Assembly: GCA_002336895.1 (NCBI GenBank)
Contig: DDFC01000032.1
Span: 62,001 to 126,000 of the forward strand
Source: Verrucomicrobiaceae bacterium UBA1938
GTDB lineage: Bacteria > Verrucomicrobiota > Verrucomicrobiia > Verrucomicrobiales > Verrucomicrobiaceae
Length of the DNA: 64,000 nt
Reading direction: 5' to 3'
The notes below the pieces were generated by a model. That model did not search any database. It was not told the DNA's origin and was given only the letters and a program-made list of their open reading frames with translations. Shown piece by piece: positions 1 through 8,091 of this stretch. Position numbers and translations under genes: made by a program. Numbering within the stretch: position 1 is the first letter of the stretch; every line of letters starts with the position of its first letter.

Positions 1-491
1 CTGGCTATGAAGCAGGCCCCATCGCCATCCGCTACCCTCGTGGCAACGGCCCCGGCGCCACGCCCAAGGACAAGCCTGTGCGCCTCGAAATCGGCAAGGC
101 TGAAGTCGTGGCCGATGGCAGCGATGTAGCCCTCATCGCACTGGGAGACATGTTCCCAGTCGCCGAAGAAGCCAAGAAAGAACTCGAAGCCAAGGGCCTC
201 TCAGTGGCCCTCATCAATCCGCGCTGGATCAAGCCGCTGGACATCGACTGCATCTCCTCTTTTGCCCGCAAGGTGAAGGTCGTCTGCACACTGGAGGACC
301 ACGTGCTGCGAAATGGTTTTGGCGCAGGTGTCATCGAAGAACTCAGCGACGCCGGCATCCACACACCTGTGGTGCGCATTGGCTGGCCAGATAAGTTCGT
401 CGAACACGGCACTCCGTCGGTCCTGCGTAAAAAGCATGGCCTCAGCGTGGAAAATACCGTGGCAAAAATCATGGCGTCACTGGGGCAGTAA
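1..491 (+). CDS. dxs: 1-deoxy-D-xylulose-5-phosphate synthase, C-terminal part (5' end outside window)
   Basis: Dxs condenses pyruvate and glyceraldehyde 3-phosphate to DXP, the first step of the MEP isoprenoid pathway; it is a cytosolic TPP enzyme. The reading frame is open from base 3 to the TAA at 489-491, giving about 162 residues. Seen: the IRYPRG block that links the pyrimidine-binding and C-terminal transketolase domains, the 'ALINPRWIKPLD' stretch, and the 'EDHVLRNGFGAGVIE' and 'GWPDKFVEHG' blocks typical of the Dxs C-terminal domain. An internal GTG at 78 is not a real start because homology continues upstream of it. The partner enzyme gene dxr lies 32 kb away at 32831. Identity is secure; only the N-terminal part is missing. 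Confidence 0.95.
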   Translation, partial: GYEAGPIAIRYPRGNGPGATPKDKPVRLEIGKAEVVADGSDVALIALGDMFPVAEEAKKELEAKGLSVALINPRWIKPLDIDCISSFARKVKVVCTLEDHVLRNGFGAGVIEELSDAGIHTPVVRIGWPDKFVEHGTPSVLRKKHGLSVENTVAKIMASLGQ

Positions 492-964
492 GGCTGCACA
501 ACGCATGCGCGGACGCCATTTACAGGCTCCGCGCCGATCGATCCTAAATACAACTTTAGGATGCTGGTGGAATATTGCGTTCTGCCACCTGTCTTTTGAT
601 TCCCACGCTTGGCAAAGACACGTCTTGTGACTTATGATCAGTGGCAATTCGCCATCATGAGACGCTGCTCCGCAGACACCCTCTCTTTCAATCCGTTTTG
701 CACGCACTTGGTATCTGCCGAGCAGAATTCGCTCGGGCATCAGTCCTAGAACTCATGTTACTCCAGACAGCAGCAGCCGTTTCCACCTTGTCCAACACGA
801 TCGAAGATGCTGGAAGGTTTATCGACGACTCTGCTTGCGGCAAAAGCGCAGCAGAACTGGACAAGGCTGAGCCGGATGATCTGCCTCCCAACTCTGAGCT
901 GAGCCTGAGAAGTGATCGCCCATTCTACCACCGCCCGGCGCGGGCCAATCTGAGAATCCGGCCC
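492..964. other. Intergenic stretch between dxs and the FGE-like gene
   Basis: This 473-base stretch contains no gene I can defend. The frame of the downstream FGE-like gene stays open back to a GTG at 641, with an in-frame ATG at 755, but the predicted residues (several Cys, mixed composition, no hydrophobic signal) do not look like a protein start. An inverted repeat sits at 541-562. The promoter of the FGE-like gene presumably lies here, but I see no convincing -35/-10 pair. Confidence 0.5.
541..562. repeat. Inverted repeat downstream of dxs
   Basis: Perfect 8-base arms ATCCTAAA (541-548) and TTTAGGAT (555-562) flank a six-base loop TACAAC. It lies 50 bases after the dxs stop. No T-run follows, so it is not a clear intrinsic terminator; it could be an RNA-stabilising hairpin or an operator. 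Confidence 0.4.
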
Positions 965-1927
965 ATGCAGAGAAAGCTGGTGGCTGCTGCGCTGATCTTT
1001 GCTGCGGCGGGCGGTTACGTTCTTGGCACCCACCGCAGTCAGACAAGCACCGCTGCAAGCGATTCTGCCGCTGCGCTTCAGGCAGTCGCTGCCATGAATC
1101 TGGTCAAACTCAAAGGCGGGGACTTCGTCATGGGAGACAGCATAGACGGACAAGCCGACGCACGACCGCATCCTGTCAGCCTGTCCCCATTCATGATGGC
1201 CAGGCACGAGATCACCCTGGAGCTATGGGACAAGGTCATGCTCTGGGCCCGGGATCATGGGTATCCGGACATCCCTGCCGGCAATGGCAAAGCCTACAAC
1301 CACCCAGTCTATGGCATGACCTGGGGCAATGCCGTGAAATGGTGCAATGCCCTGAGTGAAAAAGAAGGCCTGGCTCCCTGCTACTACACCGACAACACAC
1401 GCCAGAAGGTCGCACGTGAAGGTCTGGTGGATATTGGAAACGCACAGGTGAACTGGCAGGCCAGCGGATACCGCCTGCCCACGGAGGCGGAATGGGAATA
1501 TGCCGCCCGAGGTGGATTGTCAGGAAAGCGATTCCCCTCAGGCGACAAAATTTCCCATCAACACGCCAATTATCACGGGTCCAAATTCATCGCCTATGAC
1601 CTCAGCCAGCGCGAAGGCTCCCCATCCGCCCTGATGAGCAGCCCGCCCTACACCGCTGCGGTGGGCAGTTTCCGGCCCAACGAATTTGGCCTTTTTGACA
1701 TGGCCGGCAACCAGGCCGAGTGGTGCTGGGACTTTTACGAATCCGATTACGGCACGTCTGCGCAGGCACAAAGCAACCCCCATGGCCCGGACGGAGGAAA
1801 GAACTGCGTCGTCCGCGGTGGCAGCTGGCGGCACACGGCTGAACAGGCGCGCTGTGCCAGCCGCCTCAGCATGCCCGGAGACATGCCTGCACCTTATGTG
1901 GGCTTTCGTGTCGTGCGCCGCCCCTGA
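965..1927 (+). CDS. Membrane-anchored formylglycine-generating-enzyme-like (SUMF1 fold) protein
   Basis: 320 residues. From the ATG at 965 a hydrophobic segment (about residues 5-20) acts as signal or anchor, followed by a full FGE-sulfatase domain (about 45-320). Seen motifs: 'RLPTEAEWEYAARGG', 'GLFDMAGNQAEWCWDF' and 'VVRGGSWRHT...CASRL...YVGFRVV'. True FGE oxidises a sulfatase Cys to formylglycine using two nearby Cys in the last block; here only one Cys is present there, so sulfatase activation is unlikely. Many PVC bacteria carry such non-enzymatic or divergent relatives. No sulfatase gene lies nearby. The start is uncertain: in-frame GTG 641 and ATG 755 exist, but 965 gives the only signal-like N-terminus. 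It converges on pheA with 7 bases between the stops. Confidence 0.75.
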   Translation: MQRKLVAAALIFAAAGGYVLGTHRSQTSTAASDSAAALQAVAAMNLVKLKGGDFVMGDSIDGQADARPHPVSLSPFMMARHEITLELWDKVMLWARDHGYPDIPAGNGKAYNHPVYGMTWGNAVKWCNALSEKEGLAPCYYTDNTRQKVAREGLVDIGNAQVNWQASGYRLPTEAEWEYAARGGLSGKRFPSGDKISHQHANYHGSKFIAYDLSQREGSPSALMSSPPYTAAVGSFRPNEFGLFDMAGNQAEWCWDFYESDYGTSAQAQSNPHGPDGGKNCVVRGGSWRHTAEQARCASRLSMPGDMPAPYVGFRVVRRP

Positions 1928-1934
1928 GGCAAAC

Positions 1935-3020
1935 TCACCTCTCCTCCACCCAGCCTGGAGCCGGGTAGCTGCCGAGTATTTTCACCTGTACAGCAATGCC
2001 TTCGATTTCGAGGGCTGAGATGGCCTGCTTGAGTGTGACATCAGAATGATGGCCGCTGATTTCGAGGAAGAAGCGTGCTTCATTACCGCTGTTGGTGGGG
2101 CGGTTCTCGATCTGGCGGACGTTCACGTTACGGGAGGCAAAGACCTGCAGCACTTCCATCAATGCGCCCACGCGATCCTTGGAGTGGATCATGAGCATTG
2201 TGTTGTCGTTGCCGGATGGCGGCCCGGAACGACGGCCAAGAATAATGAAGCGGGTCTGCGTCGCGTATTCACGCGGTGAGGTGGCAATGACACGCAGACC
2301 GTGCAGTTCGGCGCTCAGCGGGGTGCCGAGGGCGGCCACGGCGGGGTTCTGCGCGGCAAGAGCAGCCGCCGCGTTGGAACTGGCGGACTCGATCAGCCTG
2401 GCTCCTGGAAAGTTCTGCATCAGCCAGGGGCGACAATGTGCGATCATCTGCGCCCTTCCATGAATTTCGGTGATGGAGCTGTTCGGTGCCTGCGCCATGA
2501 CGGCAGCGTCAGCCCTCCATAAAATCTCGGCGTAAATCTGCAGGCTGCTGTCGGAAAGATGATCCAGCGTGTGATGCACCGCCCCCTCCGTAGAGTGCTC
2601 GATCGGCAGCACGCCGTAGTCGGCCGTCTGCGCGGCCACCTGGCCAAACACGCCTTCAGTGCTAGCTTCCGCGAGATACTCCACACAGTGGCCGAATTTG
2701 TTCACCGCAGCCTGGTGCGTCCACGATCCCGCAGGGCCAAGGTAGGCGATCTTCAGGCTGTCTTCCAAAGCCAGCGCCGCACTCATGATCTCGCGGTAAA
2801 TGGCGCGAATGGCGCGCTCGGTCAGCCGGCCGTTCTGGGCGCGGTTGATCTCAGCCAGCTTGCGCAGCAGCTTGTCTTCGCGGCCGGGCACGTAGATGTC
2901 CAGATCGTCCTTGCGTTTGATCTCGCCGACGGTGTGCACCAGTTCGGCGCGCTCATTAAGCAGACGCAGCAGCTGCTGATCGATGCTGTCAATCTTGATG
3001 CGGACTTCTTCGAGGGACAT
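1935..3020 (-). CDS. pheA: Bifunctional chorismate mutase / prephenate dehydratase (P-protein)
   Basis: 361 residues. It converts chorismate to prephenate and then to phenylpyruvate in phenylalanine synthesis. Domains in order: AroQ-type chorismate mutase (about 1-90, with 'IDSIDQQLLRLLNERAELV' helix and 'REDKLLRKL'), prephenate dehydratase (about 92-275, with 'YLGPAGSWTHQAA', 'GVLPIEHSTEGAVHHTLD' and the catalytic 'TQTRFIILG'), and a C-terminal ACT domain (about 285-360, 'DRVGALMEVLQVF', 'IENRPTNSG') that senses phenylalanine. The start chosen is the ATG at 3020; a TTG at 3032 would add four residues. scpB ends 20 bases upstream on the same strand, so the two are probably cotranscribed. No attenuator-like leader is seen. 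Confidence 0.95.
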   Translation of the reverse strand: MSLEEVRIKIDSIDQQLLRLLNERAELVHTVGEIKRKDDLDIYVPGREDKLLRKLAEINRAQNGRLTERAIRAIYREIMSAALALEDSLKIAYLGPAGSWTHQAAVNKFGHCVEYLAEASTEGVFGQVAAQTADYGVLPIEHSTEGAVHHTLDHLSDSSLQIYAEILWRADAAVMAQAPNSSITEIHGRAQMIAHCRPWLMQNFPGARLIESASSNAAAALAAQNPAVAALGTPLSAELHGLRVIATSPREYATQTRFIILGRRSGPPSGNDNTMLMIHSKDRVGALMEVLQVFASRNVNVRQIENRPTNSGNEARFFLEISGHHSDVTLKQAISALEIEGIAVQVKILGSYPAPGWVEER

Positions 3021-3040
3021 TATTCGCCGCAAAAGATGGG

Positions 3041-3754
3041 TTAGGACTCTTCAGCAGCCGATTCCGCCGCTGAGGGGGTGACAGGTGCCAGAGAGAGCTG
3101 CTGCTCATGACGCTGCTCGGCTGCGGGCGCACCTTCCTCGGCGGAAGGCAGCTTTACGCGGCGGAGTTCGGAGGCATTTGGCATGTCATCAAGGCTGCGT
3201 ACCCCGAAATGGTCCAGGAAAGCCTCCGTGGTGCCGTAGAGCAGCGGACGTCCGGGCAGGTCGGCGCGGCCTTCGATTTTGACCAGTCCTCGGTCAATAA
3301 GCTGCTGCACCATCGCATCCACCGAAACACCACGCACGGCCTCAATCCCGGCCTTGGTGATCGGCTGTCGGTAGGCCACGATGGCCAGCGTCTCGAGCGC
3401 AGGCTGGCTCAGGCGCTGCACTTTCTTGCCAGGATAGAGGGCACGGCACCACTCGGCATACTCGCCACGGGCGGCGATGCGCCAGCCATTTGCGCGCTCC
3501 ACGAGGGTAAAGGCGTGCTTTTCTGCATCATAGCGGGCGATCAGGTCATCAATGATCCCGCGCACCTGCTCCTCCGTGGTTTCAGCCAGCGGGGCCACCC
3601 ACTCAGGGATGCGGCTGGCACCCTCTTCCAACGGCTCTCCGGCAGCCTCAAGAATGTCCTTGGCCGTTTCTTTGACGGCGGCACACATCTGCGGCACCCC
3701 CAGGGGCTCCTGGGAGGCAAAAAGAAGGGCTTCGACGATCGAGATCAGTTCCAT
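3041..3754 (-). CDS. scpB: Segregation and condensation protein B
   Basis: 237 residues. ScpB binds ScpA and the SMC ATPase in chromosome condensation and segregation. The N-terminus 'MELISIVEALLFASQEPLG' is the typical ScpB start, followed by two winged-helix domains; 'QPALETLAIVAYRQPITKAGIEAVRGV' is the family hallmark, about residues 115-145. The C-terminal 50 residues are an Ala/Glu-rich tail of low conservation. The ATG at 3754 was chosen over a start seven codons upstream because it matches the family N-terminus. scpA is not in the window; scpB is followed by pheA after 20 bases. Confidence 0.93.
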   Translation of the reverse strand: MELISIVEALLFASQEPLGVPQMCAAVKETAKDILEAAGEPLEEGASRIPEWVAPLAETTEEQVRGIIDDLIARYDAEKHAFTLVERANGWRIAARGEYAEWCRALYPGKKVQRLSQPALETLAIVAYRQPITKAGIEAVRGVSVDAMVQQLIDRGLVKIEGRADLPGRPLLYGTTEAFLDHFGVRSLDDMPNASELRRVKLPSAEEGAPAAEQRHEQQLSLAPVTPSAAESAAEES

Positions 3755-3886
3755 GGCACGGATAGGCAATCTCAAGCGAGCCAGCGGGGAGAGTCAAGCC
3801 GTGGAACAGCACTTCGCAGCGGAGAACGAGGCAGCCCCCCCAGCACGCACTTGACACTCCTGCTGTGCCCACGCTCTCATGCGCTC

Positions 3887-5104
3887 ATGGCCCTGCGTCT
3901 TGATACCGCCGTCATCCGTGGCGAAATCGACAACACCACCCGCGACAACGTGCGTGGCAGACTCTGGCTGGTCGGCCGTGAGGCCCCCATCGTCATTGAC
4001 CTGCGGGGCAATGCCTGGCGCGACGTGGCTGGCTGCAAAGTCACCTTCACCAATCCCAAACCCGCCTCCAGGCCTCCCATCGGCTTGCATCCCAAACAAA
4101 AAGGCCGGGTCGGTGACATCACTGCCTCCCTGAAGATGAAGATTTATTCCGAGCCGGAGGCAACGGCGGAAAGCGGCGGGGAGGCTGCGTCCCTCCACGC
4201 TTCCGCTGAATGGCACAATGCTCTTTACTTCGAATGGTATTCTGAGCAGAACGGCAGGGTTTTCCTCGAAGGCACGAATTTTGAAGTCAGCATCTCAGCC
4301 TGGGTATGGGAAATGGACAAGGAGCAGGAGGCAGTGCAAAAAACTTCCAATCTCAATGCCATGCGCGAATGGCTGGCAGGCATCATCCAGCGCCCCGAGT
4401 CTAAGGTAGATGGGGAAGATGAAGAATTTGATGACAGCGAGGAAGCCTGGGAAAACTCTCTCAAGCAGTCCGACCGCCTGTCAGACGCGCACATGGAGGC
4501 GATCGAAAAATACGGTGAAGACGGCCTTCATGATGACCGCATCGCCTATGTCATGGGCTGGGATCACATGCTGAGCAGCAGCCGGGAACATGCGCCTGAA
4601 GATGACGATGCCGAAGGTGAAGCATGGAAGGAGAACGACGAAACATCGGCAGCGCTGGACGACCTCGTGAACGAAATCGACGATCAAACCTTCTCCGACT
4701 TTCTGGACGATCAGGAACATGAAGCCCACCCGCTGCAAACCATGGCCCATGACTTCGTCTTGCGTCTGCTGACCGAGATCAAAGAGGAACGCCCTGAAAG
4801 CACCTCGGAGGACGATGACAACTCACCACTGAACCGCTTCATCCGGAACTCGATGAACATCAGTGGCAAACTGGCTGGCGTGCTCGGCATGGAGGACTTT
4901 GGCGGCTCATCCCACACCGGCCACACCCTGGCCATTCTTCGCCGCTGCCTAAACTGGGCAAACGAGGCCTTCGCCGCATTGAACGAACTAATGGAAGCCC
5001 CCGAGTGGCAGGATCGCCAGGATTTGCTCCAAGACTTCCGCGCCGACCTCTTCGCCATCCGCAACGGCATCACCGACCTGCGCCGAGAGCTGCGCACCGA
5101 GTAG
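3887..5104 (+). CDS. Uncharacterised acidic protein, paralogue of the protein at 12814-13830
   Basis: 405 residues, no signal peptide, predicted cytosolic. The N-terminal domain (about 1-165) is shared with the protein encoded at 12814-13830: a GN-x2-RD-[VI]-AGC-[KR]-V motif falls at residues 41-51 in both, and an FEW motif at 115-117 versus 114-116. The middle (about 170-330) is very acidic (EDEEFDDSEEAWE, then many D/E), and the C-terminal 90 residues are helical with 'DFRADLFAIRNGITDLRRELR'. I do not recognise a named family. The frame is open upstream to 3107 across scpB, but the ATG at 3887 is the first one beyond the scpB start and it aligns with the start of the paralogue. It is divergent from scpB. 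Confidence 0.8.
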   Translation: MALRLDTAVIRGEIDNTTRDNVRGRLWLVGREAPIVIDLRGNAWRDVAGCKVTFTNPKPASRPPIGLHPKQKGRVGDITASLKMKIYSEPEATAESGGEAASLHASAEWHNALYFEWYSEQNGRVFLEGTNFEVSISAWVWEMDKEQEAVQKTSNLNAMREWLAGIIQRPESKVDGEDEEFDDSEEAWENSLKQSDRLSDAHMEAIEKYGEDGLHDDRIAYVMGWDHMLSSSREHAPEDDDAEGEAWKENDETSAALDDLVNEIDDQTFSDFLDDQEHEAHPLQTMAHDFVLRLLTEIKEERPESTSEDDDNSPLNRFIRNSMNISGKLAGVLGMEDFGGSSHTGHTLAILRRCLNWANEAFAALNELMEAPEWQDRQDLLQDFRADLFAIRNGITDLRRELRTE

Positions 5105-5125
5105 GCCAGCCGTCACTGGGTGGAC

Positions 5126-5539
5126 CTATTCCCGCAGGGACTTCCAGGGCTCCTCCTGGCTGTGGTCCACGATGCCGGGCTCCTCCGCCTTGGCCGGGGA
5201 GAGAATGGCCAGAAACACGAGCATTTCGTCCCCGGCGTTCCATGTGCCATGAACCTCTCCCATGGGGATGAAGGCGGTGTCTCCAGGTCCGAGGATCTTT
5301 TTCTGCGTGCCCACCCACTGCTCCGCCTTGCCGGAGATGACGTAAATGAGCTCCTCCCGTGTGGGATGGGAGTGAAAGGGATGGCTGCGACCAGGCTCCA
5401 TGTTGGCCCGCACCATCATGAGGTGCTCATTGTTCACAATGTCTCCCCGGCAGATCCACTCTTCGAGCGTCCACGGAGAGAGAAAGTCCACTTTTTCAGC
5501 GGCGGTGACAAAACGGCGGTTGGCGATGGCTTCGGACAT
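5126..5539 (-). CDS. Small cupin-domain protein
   Basis: 137 residues. A single-domain cupin (beta-barrel) with motif 1 visible as 'GRSHPFHSHPTREELIYVISG' (metal ligands His-x-His and Glu) and motif 2 as 'GDTAFIPMGEVHGTWN' (third His). Cupins of this size bind a divalent metal or a small ligand; the substrate cannot be read from the sequence. Convergent with the upstream plus-strand gene (21 bases between stops). It is followed on the other side by the 86-residue gene on the same strand, with a gap of about 85 bases. Confidence 0.85.
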   Translation of the reverse strand: MSEAIANRRFVTAAEKVDFLSPWTLEEWICRGDIVNNEHLMMVRANMEPGRSHPFHSHPTREELIYVISGKAEQWVGTQKKILGPGDTAFIPMGEVHGTWNAGDEMLVFLAILSPAKAEEPGIVDHSQEEPWKSLRE

Positions 5540-5626
5540 GGTGGCTCGGATGCTAGCCTGCCGTCATCACCACAGCAAGCCGGGCGATCCACCTGCGGCT
5601 ATCTGTTTTGCCACTCCCATTTCTGC

Positions 5627-5887
5627 TCAGTAGGTGAAGAGGTCCTTCACCGTCCACGGGCGCTCGATTTCCACGCCCTTTTGCTTGAGGAGGAGGTTCA
5701 GGGCATCAGCCATGCGCTGTTTCATGTGCTTGGTCAGCCGGCGGCCCTTGCGGGCACGCTGCACGGCCTTGTGGGTCATGGGCTCCGCGCTTGAGATCAC
5801 CAGGTCATGATTTCCCAGCTCATGCTCCGTCATGATCCCGTCCAGAGGCTGCACGCCCATGTTGCGCTCGATTTGGTCTTGTCCCAT
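5627..5887 (-). CDS. Small conserved basic protein of unknown function
   Basis: 86 residues. Central and C-terminal part reads 'LGNHDLVISS...MTHKAVQRARKGRRLTKHMKQRMADALN', a pattern I recall from short hypothetical proteins in Verrucomicrobiota and some other phyla; the basic KGRRLT segment followed by an amphipathic helix could bind nucleic acid, but this is inference. The ATG at 5887 is preceded by AGAGGT five bases upstream, a good ribosome-binding site, which favours it over the GTG at 5893. Divergent from the dehydrogenase at 5936. Confidence 0.7.
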   Translation of the reverse strand: MGQDQIERNMGVQPLDGIMTEHELGNHDLVISSAEPMTHKAVQRARKGRRLTKHMKQRMADALNLLLKQKGVEIERPWTVKDLFTY

Positions 5888-5935
5888 GATCACCTCTCAT
5901 TCCGCAAACCGCCATCTGCAATCTGAAATCCAGCC

Positions 5936-6898
5936 ATGCGCATACTCCTCACCACCACCAGCTATCAGGACACCCCAGGCGACCACCACGCGCTACTCGC
6001 CGCCCAGGGCTATGAAGTGCACCGTGAACGCGGCCCCCTGCCGGAGAGCCGCATGCTGGAGCTGGCCGGCGAGTTTGACGCCTTCCTCTGCGGCGACGAC
6101 GAGATCACCCGCGCCGTGCTGGACAAGTCCCTGCCCCGCCTGCGCGTCATCTCCAAATATGGCATCGGCCTGGACAAGATCGACGTGGCAGCCTGCACGG
6201 AGAAGAAAGTGCCCGTGCTTTTCACCCCCGGCGTAAACCACACCACCGTGGCGGAGCACACTTTCTGCCTGCTGCTGGCGCTGGTGCGCAATCTGGTCGA
6301 TTCCGCCAACTCCGTGCGCAACGGCCAGTGGAAACGCGTCACCGGCCATGAAATCTGGAACAAGACCATCGGCATCGTGGGGCTGGGCCGCATCGGCCAG
6401 GAGGTGGCTAAGCGCGCCGCCGCCTTTGGCATGAACATCCATGCCATGGACCTGCCGCAGTACTGGCCCAAGGCCTTCGCAGACATCCACGGCATCACCC
6501 AGCATGAGCAGATCGAGACCATGCTGCCGCACATCGATGTCCTCAGCCTGCACGCCAACCTGAGCGAGAGCACCCGCCACCTCATCAACGCCGAGCGCCT
6601 GAAAATCGCCAAGCCGGAACTCCTCGTGGTCAACACCTCCCGCGCCGAACTCGTCCACATGGCGGACATGATCGCCGCGCTGGATGCCGGCAAAGTCGGC
6701 GGTTACGCCACCGACGTGCTCGACGAAGAGCCCCCTCCCGCCGACCACCCGCTGCTCAAGCACCCGAAGGCCCTCATCACGCCACACATCGGCTCCCGCA
6801 CCTATGAAAGTGTGCCCCGCCAGGCCATGCGCGCCACGCTGAACCTGGTGAACTACCTCAAGGGCGAGAAGGATGTGATCCAGGCGAACAAGTGGTGA
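5936..6898 (+). CDS. D-isomer-specific 2-hydroxyacid dehydrogenase (phosphoglycerate dehydrogenase-like)
   Basis: 320 residues. NAD-dependent oxidoreductase of the SerA/2-hydroxyacid family. Seen: the catalytic-domain N-terminus, Rossmann motif 'GIVGLGRIGQEVAKR' (about residue 147), catalytic Arg in 'VNTSRAELV', Glu in 'DVLDEEPPP' and His in 'ITPHIGSRTYES'. There is no C-terminal ACT domain, so it is a short form; substrate could be 3-phosphoglycerate, glycerate or another 2-hydroxyacid. The last 41 bases overlap the 3' end of the convergent gene at 6858-7334. Confidence 0.88.
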   Translation: MRILLTTTSYQDTPGDHHALLAAQGYEVHRERGPLPESRMLELAGEFDAFLCGDDEITRAVLDKSLPRLRVISKYGIGLDKIDVAACTEKKVPVLFTPGVNHTTVAEHTFCLLLALVRNLVDSANSVRNGQWKRVTGHEIWNKTIGIVGLGRIGQEVAKRAAAFGMNIHAMDLPQYWPKAFADIHGITQHEQIETMLPHIDVLSLHANLSESTRHLINAERLKIAKPELLVVNTSRAELVHMADMIAALDAGKVGGYATDVLDEEPPPADHPLLKHPKALITPHIGSRTYESVPRQAMRATLNLVNYLKGEKDVIQANKW

Positions 6899-7334
6899 GT
6901 CTCCTCACCCGGGTGACATGACATTCACCGAAGAGGTCTTCAAAACGCTTGTTTGCGTCTTCTCCTAGATCAAGAACGAGGAGCTTTGCACCGCCCTGGC
7001 CTTCGGTGAATCCACGCACTTGCGTCTCCATGCCCATGTGCGCGCCACGTAGAATGACAACCCTCTCCCCGATTGCAAATGGGGCACCGTTCATGTGATC
7101 ACAAAAACGACCTATCGTTAAACTGAAAGGAACCCCGACAAAGAAACCCAGCAGACTGGTTGGAATGAGCAGCCCCAGGGACCACAGCAGGATGCTTGGT
7201 TCAAGCAGGGTGGCGAAATCCCCCCATTTAACAACCAACCCCATCAGCACGAACGCATTCAAAATGAATGCGCCCAATAACCAGGAAATCGCAGTCGGGT
7301 GAGCGCAGATGCGATGGAGCCACATTCGTTTCAT
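6858..7334 (-). CDS. Hypothetical membrane protein with C-terminal soluble domain
   Basis: 158 residues. Two predicted membrane helices (about residues 16-36 and 48-70) are followed by a soluble domain with 'GERVVILRGAHMGMETQVRGF', which resembles a small beta-barrel (KOW/NGN-like) stretch. No family name can be given. The last residues are read from the strand opposite the end of the dehydrogenase gene, so the C-terminus may be non-conserved. It follows radC on the same strand with a 24-base gap. Confidence 0.65.
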   Translation of the reverse strand: MKRMWLHRICAHPTAISWLLGAFILNAFVLMGLVVKWGDFATLLEPSILLWSLGLLIPTSLLGFFVGVPFSLTIGRFCDHMNGAPFAIGERVVILRGAHMGMETQVRGFTEGQGGAKLLVLDLGEDANKRFEDLFGECHVTRVRRLTTCSPGSHPSRP

Positions 7335-7358
7335 TTTGTTTGTTGATGAAACGCAAGC

Positions 7359-8054
7359 TCACATCAACCCATGCTCCCTAAAGCTGAAATAGGGAACCGC
7401 GCGAGATGCAGAGGGGGCGCCGATGATGAGGTGATCTTGCAGGATGAGACCGGTGAGTTCAGAGGCATCCTTCAAGCGGCGGGTGATGCTGCAATCCGCC
7501 TTGCTTGGGGTGGGATCTCCGGAAGGATGATTGTGCACGAGGATGTAGGAGAGGGCGTTGTGAATGAGCACCTTCCGCAGCAGATCGCGTGGCTGGGCCA
7601 CGCACTCGTTCAGACTGCCTCGGAACACCTCCTCGCTACGCACCACAGCCAGTTTGGTATTGAGCAGGATGATGCGGACAGACTCATGGCCTAAAGCCTG
7701 CATCTCAGGACCGATGTAGTCGTAGATGCGCTGCGGACTGTCGAGAATGGTCTCTCTCTGAGCGGGCTCCTGTGCTGCACGGCGGCCCAGCTCAAAGGCG
7801 GCGGCCAGCTTGGCGGTCTTGGCGGGGCCCAGGGCCTTGATCTTGCTGAGCACTGCGGGCTCCAGGCGGGAGAGATCGCGGAGGGACTTGTAATCGCGCA
7901 GGAGACGCTGGCCAATCTGCAGCGCATTCTCCCCCTGCGTGCCGGTGTTGATGAAAAGCGCCAGCAGCTCGGCATCTGACAAAGCCTGCGGACCGAGGCG
8001 GAGCAGGCGCTCACGCGGACGGTCGTTTTCAGGCATGTCGTGGATGCGGCTCAT
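7359..8054 (-). CDS. radC: RadC family JAB/MPN-domain protein
   Basis: 231 residues. Domains: an N-terminal helix-hairpin-helix region ('RPRERLLRLGPQALSDAELLALFINTG', then 'LSKIKALGPAKTAKLAAAFELGRR') and a C-terminal MPN+ (JAMM) metalloprotease-like domain with 'ILVHNHPSGDPTPSKAD' carrying the His-x-His...Asp zinc ligands. Historically linked to DNA repair, but its real function is unknown. It lies downstream of the prenyl synthase (37-base gap) and upstream of a small membrane-protein gene, all on the minus strand. Confidence 0.93.
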   Translation of the reverse strand: MSRIHDMPENDRPRERLLRLGPQALSDAELLALFINTGTQGENALQIGQRLLRDYKSLRDLSRLEPAVLSKIKALGPAKTAKLAAAFELGRRAAQEPAQRETILDSPQRIYDYIGPEMQALGHESVRIILLNTKLAVVRSEEVFRGSLNECVAQPRDLLRKVLIHNALSYILVHNHPSGDPTPSKADCSITRRLKDASELTGLILQDHLIIGAPSASRAVPYFSFREHGLM

Positions 8055-8091
8055 GAAACGGAACGCAGATCACACGATTCAGGAAGGCCGA

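Noticed and set aside
3107..3886. Upstream extension of the acidic protein frame over scpB
   Set aside because: The frame is open, but this part lies antisense to scpB and the conserved N-terminal domain begins only at the ATG at 3887, as shown by the paralogue.
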